In this document: positions 21,966 to 32,239 of the stretch, one piece after another
How positions within the stretch are numbered: position 1 is the first letter of the stretch
Layout: each line of letters opens with the position of its first letter
NCBI GenBank assembly: GCA_020284085.1
Contig: JACEVL010000204.1
Span: 1,317,001 to 1,381,000 of the forward strand
DNA: 64,000 bases
Reading direction: 5' to 3'
DNA from: Aporrectodea caliginosa
Taxonomy: Eukaryota; Annelida; Clitellata; Crassiclitellata; Lumbricidae
Program-made: the position numbers and the translations under genes
Notes under the pieces: generated by a model
What the model was told of the DNA's origin: nothing
The model's input: only the letters and a program-made list of their open reading frames with translations
Databases searched by the model: none

Positions 21966-22219
21966 CGTAGGTAAGAAGCAGGCATGTGTGTGTGTGAGAC
22001 GAGAAATGAAACAGTACAGTGTTTACAAATGTCCGCTGCACATTAATTATTGTTTGAAGGTATCTTAAGACTGCTCGCTTAGGCTGTGCTGCCTAAAACT
22101 GAATGGTGGCCAATTTAACGGCATTGGAGCTCTTTATTACGGTAAGAATGTTCATTTTAAACTTTGAAGATCAAAGTAAAAGCAGTTAGTACATTGGCAC
22201 CCGCACCTAGGGGGTATAC

Positions 22220-22365
22220 CCCGCAGTCGATCGAGTCGAGTATATACGATCGACTTGGCTCAGCCGACGATCGACTCGATCGACTTCGTCGACTCGCCGA
22301 CCTTTCGACGACTCGATCGACTTGGCTCGGACGACGATCGACTTGATCGACTTCGTCGACTTGGA
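22220..22365. repeat. TCGA-rich short-period repeat
   Basis: About 15 occurrences of CGACT/TCGAC words, such as GATCGACTTGGCTC and GATCGACTTCGTCGACT, in two longer related halves (22248-22310 and 22311-22365). Extremely rich in CpG compared with flanks and highly self-complementary. Confidence 0.75.
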
Positions 22366-22763
22366 CTGTAGTCTCTTGGCCAAAATTGCTGACGACTGTT
22401 GCATTCTTATAATCCAGTATCTAAGTTACTCATGTATTTCAATTGCACGCTCTTCCTCAAACTGTCAATGGTTATAATAGTTCTATTAACAGCTGTAATT
22501 GGAGTTATAACTTCTATAGCTCTGGTGTCTAATGTACAAAGCATTAACTGTAATTGAACTAGGTAAGTAACAGTTCAGGTATTATAATGACATCGTGTCT
22601 GCCTGTGGTTGACTTGTAAGGATTAAGCCTCGCTAAATCTGTCGACTTGATCAGCTAGGCAGCTAGGCTACAATGGAATCTCCTACGGTACGGTACATAA
22701 ATAATTAGTACCAGCTCAACAAATAAGACGGCAGTAGAGGACGTGTAATGTCTATCTATTATA

Positions 22764-22890
22764 GTTCAATTCAATTCAATTCAATTCGTTTATTGATCCC
22801 AAAACCAAAAACAAGAACAAAACAATAATGTTTCACAGCAGTTAAACACAAGGCATAATCATTATTAATATACAAATATCACTGCATAGA
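22764..22890 (-). mobile_element. LINE 3'-end fragment (same family as 18779-21990)
   Basis: (CAATT)n then GTTTATTGATCCCAAAACC matches the tail of the larger minus-strand LINE. Only the 3' UTR is left. Confidence 0.65.
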
Positions 22891-23170
22891 TAAGGCGTGT
22901 TATGTTATGGTCAAAATTCCGTATTGAAGACAACATTGCATTGCTATTGGATTTAGGTAGTGAGCTCTTAGTGAAAGCCAAATGATCCTATAATTCCAAA
23001 AGCAGTAGCTATACATGCCGTATAGAGGATTCTGTTAACTCAGTAGCTATCTGTTATAGATACACACGCACACCACACACGCATAGGCTATATGTGCGAC
23101 ACAGGAGCTCAAAACCAATCATATTTCGGTCTCTGACCTTTTATTCTGTCATATTCTACAAGTAATCTGC

Positions 23171-24430
23171 GCTCCTATCCCTACTTTCTGAAATCTATTC
23201 TGCTGTTGATAGGTCTGAACTGACTCTTCTGGCTCTCTATGATGTCTCAGCAGCTTTTGATATGGTTGATCATGAGATTCTTCTCCAGCGTCTTGAGACC
23301 TCTTATGGGCTTAAGGGCCCCCCCTTAATTGGTTTCGCTCATACCTATCCGAACGAACCCAAATGATTGTTACTGGTGACTCCAGAACCCAATGGGTCCA
23401 CGTTAAACTGGGTGTCCCTCAAGGCTCCGTTCTCGGCCCTCTCTTATTTATTTTATATACGGCTGACATCTCCTCTCTTTTTCCGATCTGTGGTGCTGCT
23501 GGTCATCTCTTCGCTGATGATGTGCAAGCATTTGTCCATGGTCCTTCGTCATCGCAGTTGCTTTTGGTCGGGAGTATTCAATCTCTCTCTAATCATCTCC
23601 ACTCTTGGATGTCATCTAATCGCCTCTCCCTTAATGCTTCTAAGACTCAATTCATCTGGTTTGGTACCCCTCAGCAGCTCCATAAACTTGATTTTGCTCT
23701 CCTCTCTGAAAAGTTCCCTCTCTTCTCTTTCTCGTCAAGTGTACGTGATCTGGGTGTTACCCTTGATAGTTCACTTACCTTTACCGAGCACATCTCTAAT
23801 CTCACACGCTCCTCCTATTTTCACTTAAGGCGTCTCAGGGTCATTCGTCGTTCTGTCTCCTCCTCTTTATTCACAACTTTAGTTCATGCTTTTGTATTTT
23901 CTCGGATTGACTACTGCAATTCCCTTCTTGTTGGTCTTCCTAAGGTTCGTCTCTCTCCTCTTCAGTCCGTCCTCAACACAGCTGCTAGACTGATAGCCCG
24001 CCTTCTCCGGTACTCTCACATCTCTACCTTTATGTTTGATGAACTTCATTGCATGCTCGCATACAATTTAAAATCCTCTCTCTGATCTTCAAGGCTCACA
24101 AGGGTCTTGCCCCTCAATATCTGGTTGGTGTAATTCTTCGGCCTCACTCAGCTTCCTCCTACCGTCCACTTCGTTCCTGCAATAGACTTGACCTCTTGGT
24201 TCCCCGTAGTAGAACTGCTATGGCTCAGGCTCGTTCCTTTGTCTCAATTGGTCCCTCTCTTTGGAATGCTCTTTCTCCTTCTGTTCGCTCTAAAATTCTC
24301 TCTGGCAGTCTCTCTTCCTCCTTCGCTTTTCTCAAAACCTGTTTATTTTCGCGGGGCTTAGCACACTGGGAGCGCTTCTGAACGGTTCACCCTATGAGAG
24401 GCGCTTTACAAATGCTTAAATACGATACGA
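23171..24430 (+). mobile_element. CR1/L2-like LINE, 5'-truncated, with perfect TSD and known empty site
   Basis: Flanked by TAATCTGC at 23163-23170 and 24431-24438. Locus A has the uninterrupted site at about 2637. Encodes RT motifs YDVSAAFDMVDHEILL, GVPQGSVLGPLLFILY, LFADDVQAF, then LDYCNSLLVGLP-type sequence (IDYCNSLLVGLPKVRLSPLQ) and LLVPRSRTAMAQARSF. Frameshifts sit in a C-run near 23325 and near 24060, so it is dead. The 3' end GAGCGCTTCTGAACGG ... GGCGCTTTACAAATGC plus (ATACG)n matches the SINE tails at 12600 and 31860. Confidence 0.9.
23363..24085 (+). pseudogene. LINE reverse transcriptase ORF fragment
   Basis: 240 open codons covering RT motifs from GVPQGS through FADD to the thumb. 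The upstream part is in another frame (one base missing in a C-run) and the last 110 codons (24049-24381) in a third frame. Confidence 0.85.
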
Positions 24431-24977
24431 TAATCTGCTTCCAACTACTTTTTGCAGAATGAAAACATCTTTTTCTAACCAAAGTTAGTTACTTTCATTA
24501 GAAGGCCTATCGAGTGAGAAAATCGGATAAACAGTTTCAGATAATCGTGTCATCAAATTCCTCAAGAACCGTTTCTTGATTATTCTGCAATTCTGCTGGG
24601 CAATAAATGCTTCAATCCCGTATCAAATTAAGCAAACGGCATACAAATCGGTTACTACTTTGCAAAATATGGAAAATTCATAAACAACAGTTACTGCTGA
24701 ATTGAAAGAAATCTATAATTTTGACCCGTCTCGCATATTTTAGCTTCTATCATACTGTATAAGAAGTGACAAGCGATGGGTTTTGAGCACTGGTGTCACA
24801 TTATATGAAATTTATTTCCTTACCAAACCACCGCCAATGCCTTTATCTGCCAGTTTTAGGACATCAGACGTCATCAATAAACGTTAAGCTTTTTAGAAAA
24901 TTAATACAAATGTGCATGTTAGTAAGAAGGAACGTCTGGTTTATTTAATCTAATGTAGGCGTGTTGATTTACACTAG

Positions 24978-25075
24978 GTATAAATGGCTCCGGACAGCAA
25001 ACAACACTGCTTCTGCACTTGTGTTGCAATCAGGATGTAAGCAAGATTCCAAACTCCGATATTGACGTTTTCAAG
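24978..25075 (+). CDS. Locus B exon b2
   Basis: 98 bp after ACACTAG, donor GTGAAT. Encodes [16 protein letters not shown], ending [11 protein letters not shown]. Phase as in locus A. Confidence 0.7.
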
Positions 25076-28000
25076 GTGAATGGAATGCGTTAATATTTCA
25101 TCTTCGTCTTTTTCTTGTACTGCATTCTCTTTATTCACTTCTGTTCACTATGATTGAATTTACTAACTATTTCAGCTTGCAAATAATGGATTAATGTCAG
25201 CTAGTGTCAGGTTCAACGTCATAAACTATCAAGTTAACATCTATGAAACTAATTATAGTATATTCCGTTCTACCAAAAACCCAATACCTAATATTAGCAT
25301 TGAACTAATTACTGACAACAAAACCATTCCTTAAGTATCCGCGACAAAATTCATGTAAAATGTCGCATGTCTTACAACGTTACATGCGTACACTTACATA
25401 AATACATGCAACCACATCGATCAATGAAATATTGATACTTGCTTAATCCATAGCCAACTTCAAAGTATCCTGCTCTTGAGTACCAAGTGAACTGGGTAAA
25501 TTAAATTACAAGATGTGTTGAGTTCGATAAAGCAGAAAAATACGGGCTACACTTTATATTGCGCCAACAAAGTGGACGCAGTATCATGTGGTCAAATGTG
25601 AAGCTCATCATGTCATTTGAATGATTTGGTCATTAAAAATCGTTGACTCATTTGTGTCATTAATATTTCATTGTTTATCTGAAAAGTAGAAGCACATGAG
25701 TCTATTGCGTCCGCGTTCCCGCGCCGCTGTTTTGCGCCACATGAAGCACTCCTCTCTTACGTTACGTTGGAGTTTGAGCGATTCGTAGGCTGAAGCGCTA
25801 ACACAACAACGACGGTTTAGTAATTAGTATCTTGTGACAAAATGATGATGAATATCTTGCTTGACGTTGCACTGAAACTTACGTCGTTACAGATTGAAAA
25901 GGATCAACAAATAGAGAAACGACTTTGGAGGTCAATGAAGCAAATACCTAAGAAGGAAGAGTCTCGATTTGTCGGCGATTGGTTGTTTAAATATGAACTG
26001 ATGCCGGGAAATTATCTCTTATTGCCATTCTTCTACGACGAAGAATCGATTGCCTGCAAATTCTGCATTACAATTACGGCCTCCAGTCAGGTTCAATGCA
26101 GGTTAGAAACAGAACATTGTTACACAGTTTTGGCAGGGTTCAATGATTAGACATAAGTTCATGCAACTTTCGGTTGCGCAGTATCCTAATCCGTGTTTAA
26201 TAAATTATATAGTCTGCTTTGCCAAAAGTTTACTTTGAATCTTTGGATATAGCCCTCCGCTTTGCATCATCGTCGTCCATATTCTAGCATGAGCTTTCCT
26301 CAGCTACGAAGTAGATCACTGTGCATATAATATGCAAGAGTTGCAAGACGATGATCACAGATCACATCTACAGGTTATGCCACACCAAATACATTTTAAT
26401 TGGTTTTTAAGCATAAAAGTTTCTGGCCTCCTGAATTGGTGCATGAAGACTTTTCCAAGCACGTGGACCAGCGACCCGAAAGACCCGATCACTCATTTTA
26501 GTTTTAGTTACTAGCACAATTACAACAGCGGACTTTGATGATCGCAGCGGCGACCTAGTATGATAGTCCGACAGCTTCTCCAGATCTGAGTGTCGTTTTC
26601 GCTAAGCATTCTTGTCATCAGCAAATAGAACTGTTCTATTTCGCCAATGCTGGACTGTCAAGGCCCTAGATTAGATATATATTAAGGCGAAGCTACATCA
26701 GTGATATGAATAAATAAATGGATAAACGATTTGTTATATTCTTAACCGATTACCGAACTTGTCTGTTGTGCCTGTTGAACCTTGTAAAATCCTGCTACGG
26801 AAAGCCAACTTATATGTAGATATAGTGGATGGGCAAGCATTGAATATTCATCAATATTCAAGCATAATCCACTTATGCCCTCTATCCAAATCAGCTAGAA
26901 TTTGTACCACTATACCTCTAGTAGGTACGTTGTCGGTGGAAACAATAAGCAGCGACGGAGTGGGTTGGCCTCGTTCTCATAGTTATGCCTATGCTTAAAA
27001 AATTAGGCCGCTTACAGCTATTCCCTAGGAGTTTGCTCTCGGGGTTTATTTAAATGACTGCTCTTATTTCTTGCTATTTTTATCGCTGTTGTTCTTGTTC
27101 GTACTGTTGTTGTTGTTCTTCTTCTTCCATCTCTTCTTCTTTCTCAGGCATATCAGCATTTATTGCGCTTTTAGGTATGATACCGAAAATCCAGTTATGT
27201 TTGTACGAAAAGCTGAAAACAGTTTGGAAAATGGAAATCAGAGCTTCAAGTTGGGTAAATTGGTCATGAAGTAAAGTATTTGTTCAAAATAACATATAAA
27301 GAATAATAATATATTACAAGTTGTACACAAATTAACTGGTTAAAATTTTAGCAGTGTCATTTTCTGAATCGTGTAATTAATCAGCTATTTCTTTCTCACG
27401 TGGAAGAATTCCTGTTAAGATTTTTCAACCATAAATTGTTCTGTAATTGTTAGGTGAAGAAAACTCGGGCGTGTACAGATCCTCCTAAATTTAGATATTC
27501 TGTTTTCGGTCAAACACTTGCTTAGACCATATTAGATGCAGTCATCCGTTAATGAGTGCCATCATAGTTAGCCAATGAAAAACCGTTTTAGATATAACTT
27601 TACAGCTTCAGAAACATTAAAGCTGACCCTAGTCGTATCTGCTTAGATCTGATTCATATCCGTGCTTCTGCGTCTTTAATGGTAACAAGTGTAAAGGCGC
27701 TATTAAAATATCCAGATGTATGCATAGGCCAACATACACGCACGCATACATGCGTATGCGTACATACCCTGGTACATAATAATTATATGCTGAGCTTATT
27801 CATCTATCGTCTTAGCTAGAACCACATCTAAAAGCTTGGACCCGGATTTATTTGACTGAAGAAAAGTGGTTTTAAAACTTAGCCTACCACTTGTGTTGAC
27901 ATTGTAGAGAAAGTAGATATCGTGTTTGGCGAATGGTTGAGGAATCTGAAAGCTGGAGGCGATATTTGCCACAACTCGTTCGACATTAATCCACAGTATG

Positions 28001-30430
28001 GACTGTCCGTTACAGGCGAGTTTGTTTCGTACGGTGGGTAATAGATATGAGATACGTTCCTATTACAAGTAGCCTATGTTGGAAAGTAAAATCTATCTAA
28101 GTCTCTGTGTAAAAATAAATCTGCTAGCAGAATTATAAATTTATTACAGGTTTGCTATTGCGACACACAGGCCTAAACACTATAATAGCACAGCAGAGAC
28201 TAGGCTAGAGTTAATTATTATAGATGAATTATATCTACACTGTGTCCACGATAAAGTAGATCACTAGACTTTGTTAAATATCTTGGTCAATTGTACTATA
28301 AGGTATTAAATTTGGTGCACATGAACTTCAGTCTATTGTATCTATACCCTGCAAATTTTATTACAATTGATGCAACGGTTACGAGGATATCTTCTTCTTC
28401 TTCTTCATTGTTCTCTGCCCTCACGCAGGTTCATATGTCCAACGACGCCATTTTTCTCTGTTCTCTGCTTCTCTTTTCAGTCCGCTGTATCCCTCCTCTG
28501 CCAACATCCAGTCCAGTAGCATTGTTCTTGGCCTACCTCTCATCTTTTTCCCCTCCATTCTTCCCTCAATGATGTCTCTTAGTAGGGTGTCGCTCCTTAA
28601 GATGTGTCCTATCCATTTCTTCTGCCGCTCCCGTATAATGCCTATCAGTGATCTTCTTTCTTCCACCAGCTGTAAGATTTCCTCATTCGTTCTTCGCTCC
28701 ACCCAGCTGATTTTCTCCATTCTGCGCCATATCCACATCTCAAAGGCCTCCAGTCGTTTTATGTCTTCCTTATGAAATTGGGTGGTTCAGGAACCAAGTT
28801 ACCAACACGTAAAACGCATAGAATTACGTCATTTTTCTGGCTACCGCAGGGATAGGCTGTTGTTTATAAGCGTCATTTTCGGAAACAATTACACTACGAG
28901 ACCTGTTTTACGTAACAGTAGTTGGTTGTAAAGAAATGGTTTTCAGTGCAGAGGACAAGATTTTAATCAAGGAGTTGAGAGAGACGAAGGGGTATGGCGT
29001 AGGAGACTCATTACAGAATTTCCAATGAAAAATTGGTCCCTAGCTGGTGTCAGCAAGCTGTTAAAAAAGATTGCCACAACCGGATCAGTTGCAAGGAAAC
29101 CACGAGACGCAAACAAAACCACGGACGCAAACAAATATTAATGCTGTCGGAGAACTGGTGCTGAGTCAGGATGATCAGCCGCGCACGCATCTGTCGATGC
29201 GTTTTACGTGTTGGTAACTTGGTTCCTGAACCACCCAATTTCATAAGGGTATATCCTCGTAACCGTTGCATCAATTGTATTAAAATTTGCAGGGTTTAGA
29301 TAGAATAGACTGAAGTTCATGTGCACCAAATTTAGTACCTATAGTACTACAATTGACCAAGATATTTTACACAGTTTAGTGATCTACTTTATCGTGGACA
29401 CAGTGTAGAGTTGGCAACCACTAACTTTTGCTTTTGGTTGTTATTATGAGCGCTGATTTAAACGATTTTTATATTACGGTAGTATCGCAGCTTAGCCATC
29501 GGCTACATTAATGATTTATGCGTTCTTTACATTTACAACAGGTAATGCCAATCAACCAGTTCTTATTTCTGTATTACAAGAGAACATAGATCCAATCTGC
29601 GCTATTGGATGCCACATCATTCAAGTAAGTTGATTGAAAGTATTAATTTGAATTAGATGGCAAAAATGTCTATTATTTGAATTCTGTCCTTTGTTAAGTA
29701 ACTGATAGCAGCAAATTATAGCTAGATTTTGATGCAGTATATTGATAAATATTTCAAGACCTTAGAATCGTGACTGTAATGGTCAGTGCTTCAGGTTGCA
29801 ATCCACCTTACTAAATTAATTCTTCACTCAGAATTGTGCATGAGCAACTGCTGTAGACTTACTACTCCATGATTTCACGATGCGATTTGTACGAAAAGGG
29901 GTAACATTCCCCTTCTTTCACTGGTTTCTTTTAATCTACCATTTATTATTATTGGTATTAAATAAATTTGTAACGCGCGCAAGGTCACACTGAAATGTGA
30001 ATCTGAGGATATACTTTAGGATATACTTTCCAGGTTTTTGGATTCAGCTTCAAAAACCAACGTGATGCTACATATAATGAAACCAGATGTTTCCAGTCCT
30101 AAGATAGTCAAAAATAACTTCGATGATGATAATATATGAGCCCGCGGGCGGCAAACCCGCAATAATTATAATGATCATACCTTGACGTATTTGTCTCTGT
30201 TGCTGGACCTACATTTCTACCTGTACATGCTCTTCTTATCACTCGCGTGTGTAAATTCTTGCTAACTTTAAAACGCAGCCCTTTCGGATTGCTTACACAC
30301 CATAGTAGGCTGCCTATGTCTCAGCAGACTGATCTTCTGGATATTGACCTTTTGCGACTTGCCTTTTTTTGGTGAGTCATCAGTTGATGCCTTGTTTGTT
30401 AGGCACTGGCCCTAGACACGTCACAGGTTA

Positions 30431-30516
<86 letters not shown>

Positions 30517-30816
30517 AATGATAATGATAATATGTACAAACCATAATACACACACACACACAATAATAATAATAATAATAATACTAACTGCTTCTCCAGC
30601 AGTCTCCGCCACTTGAGGGATCCATTGATACCTCGAGTAAAATATAATAATAATAATAATAATGTATTATTATTATTATTGTTATTATTAATTAATATTA
30701 TTATTATTATTATTTTTTTTTTTTACCCGAGGTATCAAGGATCCCTCAGGATTTATGAAAAATTGCTATAAGGGGAGCAGGAAATTTGTCCGGAGGGTCA
30801 GGCCTCGTCTTCAAAG

Positions 30817-30891
<75 letters not shown>

Positions 30892-31203
30892 ATCATCATC
30901 ATCATCATCATCGACATCATAAAATATAATAATAATATGAAATATGTATGTGTTTCTGTACAGATTGACGCAGATTTTCCTGTGACCAATGATATACTTC
31001 GCAAAAATGCACAGATTGGAGATATAGATGGTAAAACACACCCTTTTATGTACTCTTTCGAAGCGAGTGGCCAGTACATGTTGCCTCCAGGTCGATACCT
31101 TGTTCTTGTCTACGCCGAAAAACCAACGGATGAGAAGAAATTCGCTCTTGTGATAGCCGCCCAAACACAGTCGAAAATAATCCTAACAGAGCTTTCCATT
31201 TGA
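24978..31203 (+). CDS. Locus B: calpain-like C2L gene copy (exons b2-b4, c1-c3)
   Basis: Six exons: 24978-25075, 25893-26101, 27175-27254, 27908-28015, 29542-29624, 30964-31203 (TGA stop). They join to 272 codons with conserved phases and no in-frame stop. Exon b1 and all protease exons are missing, so this is a C-terminal partial copy, or an exon cassette reached from an unseen upstream exon. Amino-acid differences from locus A are spread evenly and include changed Cys residues (TGC for TAC in c2) and a shorter c3 end ([19 protein letters not shown]). Whether it is transcribed cannot be told from sequence. Confidence 0.7.
25893..26101 (+). CDS. Locus B exon b3
   Basis: 209 bp, acceptor GTTACAG, donor [49 protein letters not shown]2L strand pattern intact. 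Confidence 0.8.
26880..26995 (+). mobile_element. Old SINE tail remnant in intron b3-b4 (locus B)
   Basis: Orthologous in position to 4825-4960 (CTATCCAAATCAGCTAG, GTTGTCGG, GGTTGGCC). Confidence 0.5.
27175..27254 (+). CDS. Locus B exon b4
   Basis: 80 bp, acceptor CTTTTAG, donor [25 protein letters not shown], ending FKLG. Confidence 0.75.
27908..28015 (+). CDS. Locus B exon c1 (GC donor)
   Basis: 108 bp, acceptor ATTGTAG, donor [24 protein letters not shown], ending PQYGLSVTG. Intron following it hosts the mariner element. Confidence 0.75.
28391..28770 (-). mobile_element. RTE-like LINE 3' fragment inside the mariner left TIR
   Basis: Minus strand codes for [56 protein letters not shown], the characteristic C-terminal tail of RTE-clade polyproteins. 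Ends in a short (GAA)n tail (28390-28403). It interrupts the mariner inverted repeat, so it arrived later. Confidence 0.85.
28936..29200 (+). pseudogene. mariner-like transposase N-terminus
   Basis: [20 protein letters not shown], then after a 1-bp loss [20 protein letters not shown] and [11 protein letters not shown]: an HTH-type DNA-binding head. The catalytic DD(E/D) part is gone; the right TIR begins directly after. Confidence 0.8.
29542..29624 (+). CDS. Locus B exon c2
   Basis: 83 bp, acceptor CAACAG, donor [26 protein letters not shown], ending CHIIQ. Confidence 0.75.
30425..30520 (+). repeat. (ATG)n microsatellite, about 29 units
   Basis: Pure ATG/GAT repeat in intron c2-c3 of locus B. 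Confidence 0.95.
30558..30930. mobile_element. Cluster of RLE LINE 3' tails and TAA/TTA repeats
   Basis: Plus copy: CTTGAGGGATCCATTGATAC at 30612 then (AAT)n. Minus copy: 30726-30750 (CCCGAGGTATCAAGGATCCC) preceded by (TTA)n, with 3' UTR sequence to about 30818, then a long (TTA)n block and (ATC)n to 30918. The two tails face each other and form an inverted pair. Confidence 0.7.
30964..31203 (+). CDS. Locus B terminal exon c3
   Basis: 240 bp after TGTACAG, stop [23 protein letters not shown] and [20 protein letters not shown]. One codon shorter than the A and D versions; the C-terminal residues differ. Confidence 0.8.
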   Translation: MDADFPVTNDILRKNAQIGDIDGKTHPFMYSFEASGQYMLPPGRYLVLVYAEKPTDEKKFALVIAAQTQSKIILTELSI

Positions 31204-31814
31204 GGCGAGCTATCGAAGGCTCTCCTTGGTCGCTCACCTAGCGATTGTTTTCAACATAGCAAAGACTTGATTTTGTAGAGTCGATTATTCTTCTTCGAAA
31301 AATTTCTTAAAAAACAGCTAATAATATAAAATTTCGAAGAAATCGTGATGACGAGAAAGATTGATAATAAATTATAATTTATTGTTAATGACAATGACAA
31401 TGATGACAGATAATAAATTAATATTTTTGATGAAATGGAACAATCTATGCCATAAATATATCTTGCCTTACCATTAGAACATAAAGGATTATACCATCAG
31501 AAATAAAGTGGCAACTTATTCTATATTGATGCACCTAATAATAAATGTCAAAATGCAAAACATTTTATGTTCTGAAACTTGATGTCTTTAAACAGGCATA
31601 AAAAATCAAATTGTAATTGTAATTGTAATTGTAATTGTAATTACAATAATTTGTCAGCAGCGAGCTACTTCCCGAGTACTTTATGGTACTAAGCTAGTTC
31701 TTTCTAACGCAAGGAAAGACGATTAAGCCTATCTTCTTCTGTATGAGACGATTGCTGAAGGCGTTTAGCATATAAATTTCCGGGAGATATGCTATTCCAT
31801 CCGGGGGGATATGC

Positions 31815-32228
31815 ATTGTATTTTTGTATTGTATTGTATTGTATTTGAACACTTGTTATAACGACCCTACCAGATTGCCCATTCAGAGGCGCTCCCGACT
31901 ACTGCGCGGACACTGAATCGGAGTTTCACGCCGAAGCGCATGAGCAATTGCGAGTGAAGGACTTGCCCAGGGTCCCTACGCGGCGGCTTTGAGGTGGATT
32001 CGAACCCGCAACCCTCCAGCTGCAAGGCACCGAACATACCCCTATACCACCGCGCCCCAGTATATTGTGTTGTGTTGTATTGTGTTGTATTGTACTCCAC
32101 GTTTTATATTGCGACCGAGCCACCCGCAGTAAAGATCCGAGAAATTAATCTCTGATAAACCGACCGACCGGGAAGCGAACCCGGGCCGCCGGCGTGGTGA
32201 GCAGGCTACCAACCCACTCGGCCACTCA
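31815..32228 (-). mobile_element. Composite tRNA-derived SINE, copy 2
   Basis: Reverse complement of the 12247-12661 family with (AATAC)n tail at 31817-31850, flanked by GGATATGC at 31807-31814 and 32229-32236. Same two tRNA-like units and LINE-like tail; differs by scattered substitutions. Confidence 0.9.
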
Positions 32229-32239
32229 GGATATGCTTT

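Larger units (their letters stand above)
18779..21990 (-). mobile_element. CR1-superfamily LINE, reverse orientation, with zinc finger and APE endonuclease
   Basis: 5' end near 21990, 3' tail GGGATCAATAAATTG plus (AATTG)n at 18810-18779. In order: a PHD/RING-like Cys finger (CCVCTLELG...CIRCSKKCQYTC...CCDECL), an apurinic-type endonuclease (LNCRSI, VTETWL, GVLYRPP, then after a frameshift GHFNIDLL, IDNIFTN, SDHLPI) and an RT (FLDLAKAFDTVDH, GVPQGSILGPLLF, LFADDTNVF). After FADD the sequence jumps to the C-terminal tail, so the RT thumb region is deleted. Frameshifts near 21200 and 20480-20110 make it inactive. A short 3' piece of the family lies at 22764-22890 and another at 7935-8352. Confidence 0.85.
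28238..29405 (+). mobile_element. mariner/Tc1 element with about 200-bp TIRs, internally deleted
   Basis: Ends CACTGTGTCCACGATAAAG, inverted at both sides, TA on each flank (28236-28237, 29406-29407). The inverted repeats continue inward for about 208 bp (right arm 29200-29405; left arm 28238-28392 plus 28771-28820), the left arm being split by an RTE LINE fragment. A damaged transposase start lies at 28936. Absent at the matching site of locus A. Confidence 0.85.
22905..31770 (+). repeat. Segment paralogous to locus A (about 2390-17000)
   Basis: From GTTATGGTCAAAATTCCGTA onward, intron, exon and 3'-flank sequence follows locus A in order, interrupted only by locus-specific transposons (LINE 23171-24430, mariner 28238-29405). 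It starts inside the intron after b1, so exon b1 is absent in locus B. Divergence is visible but modest. Confidence 0.8.
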
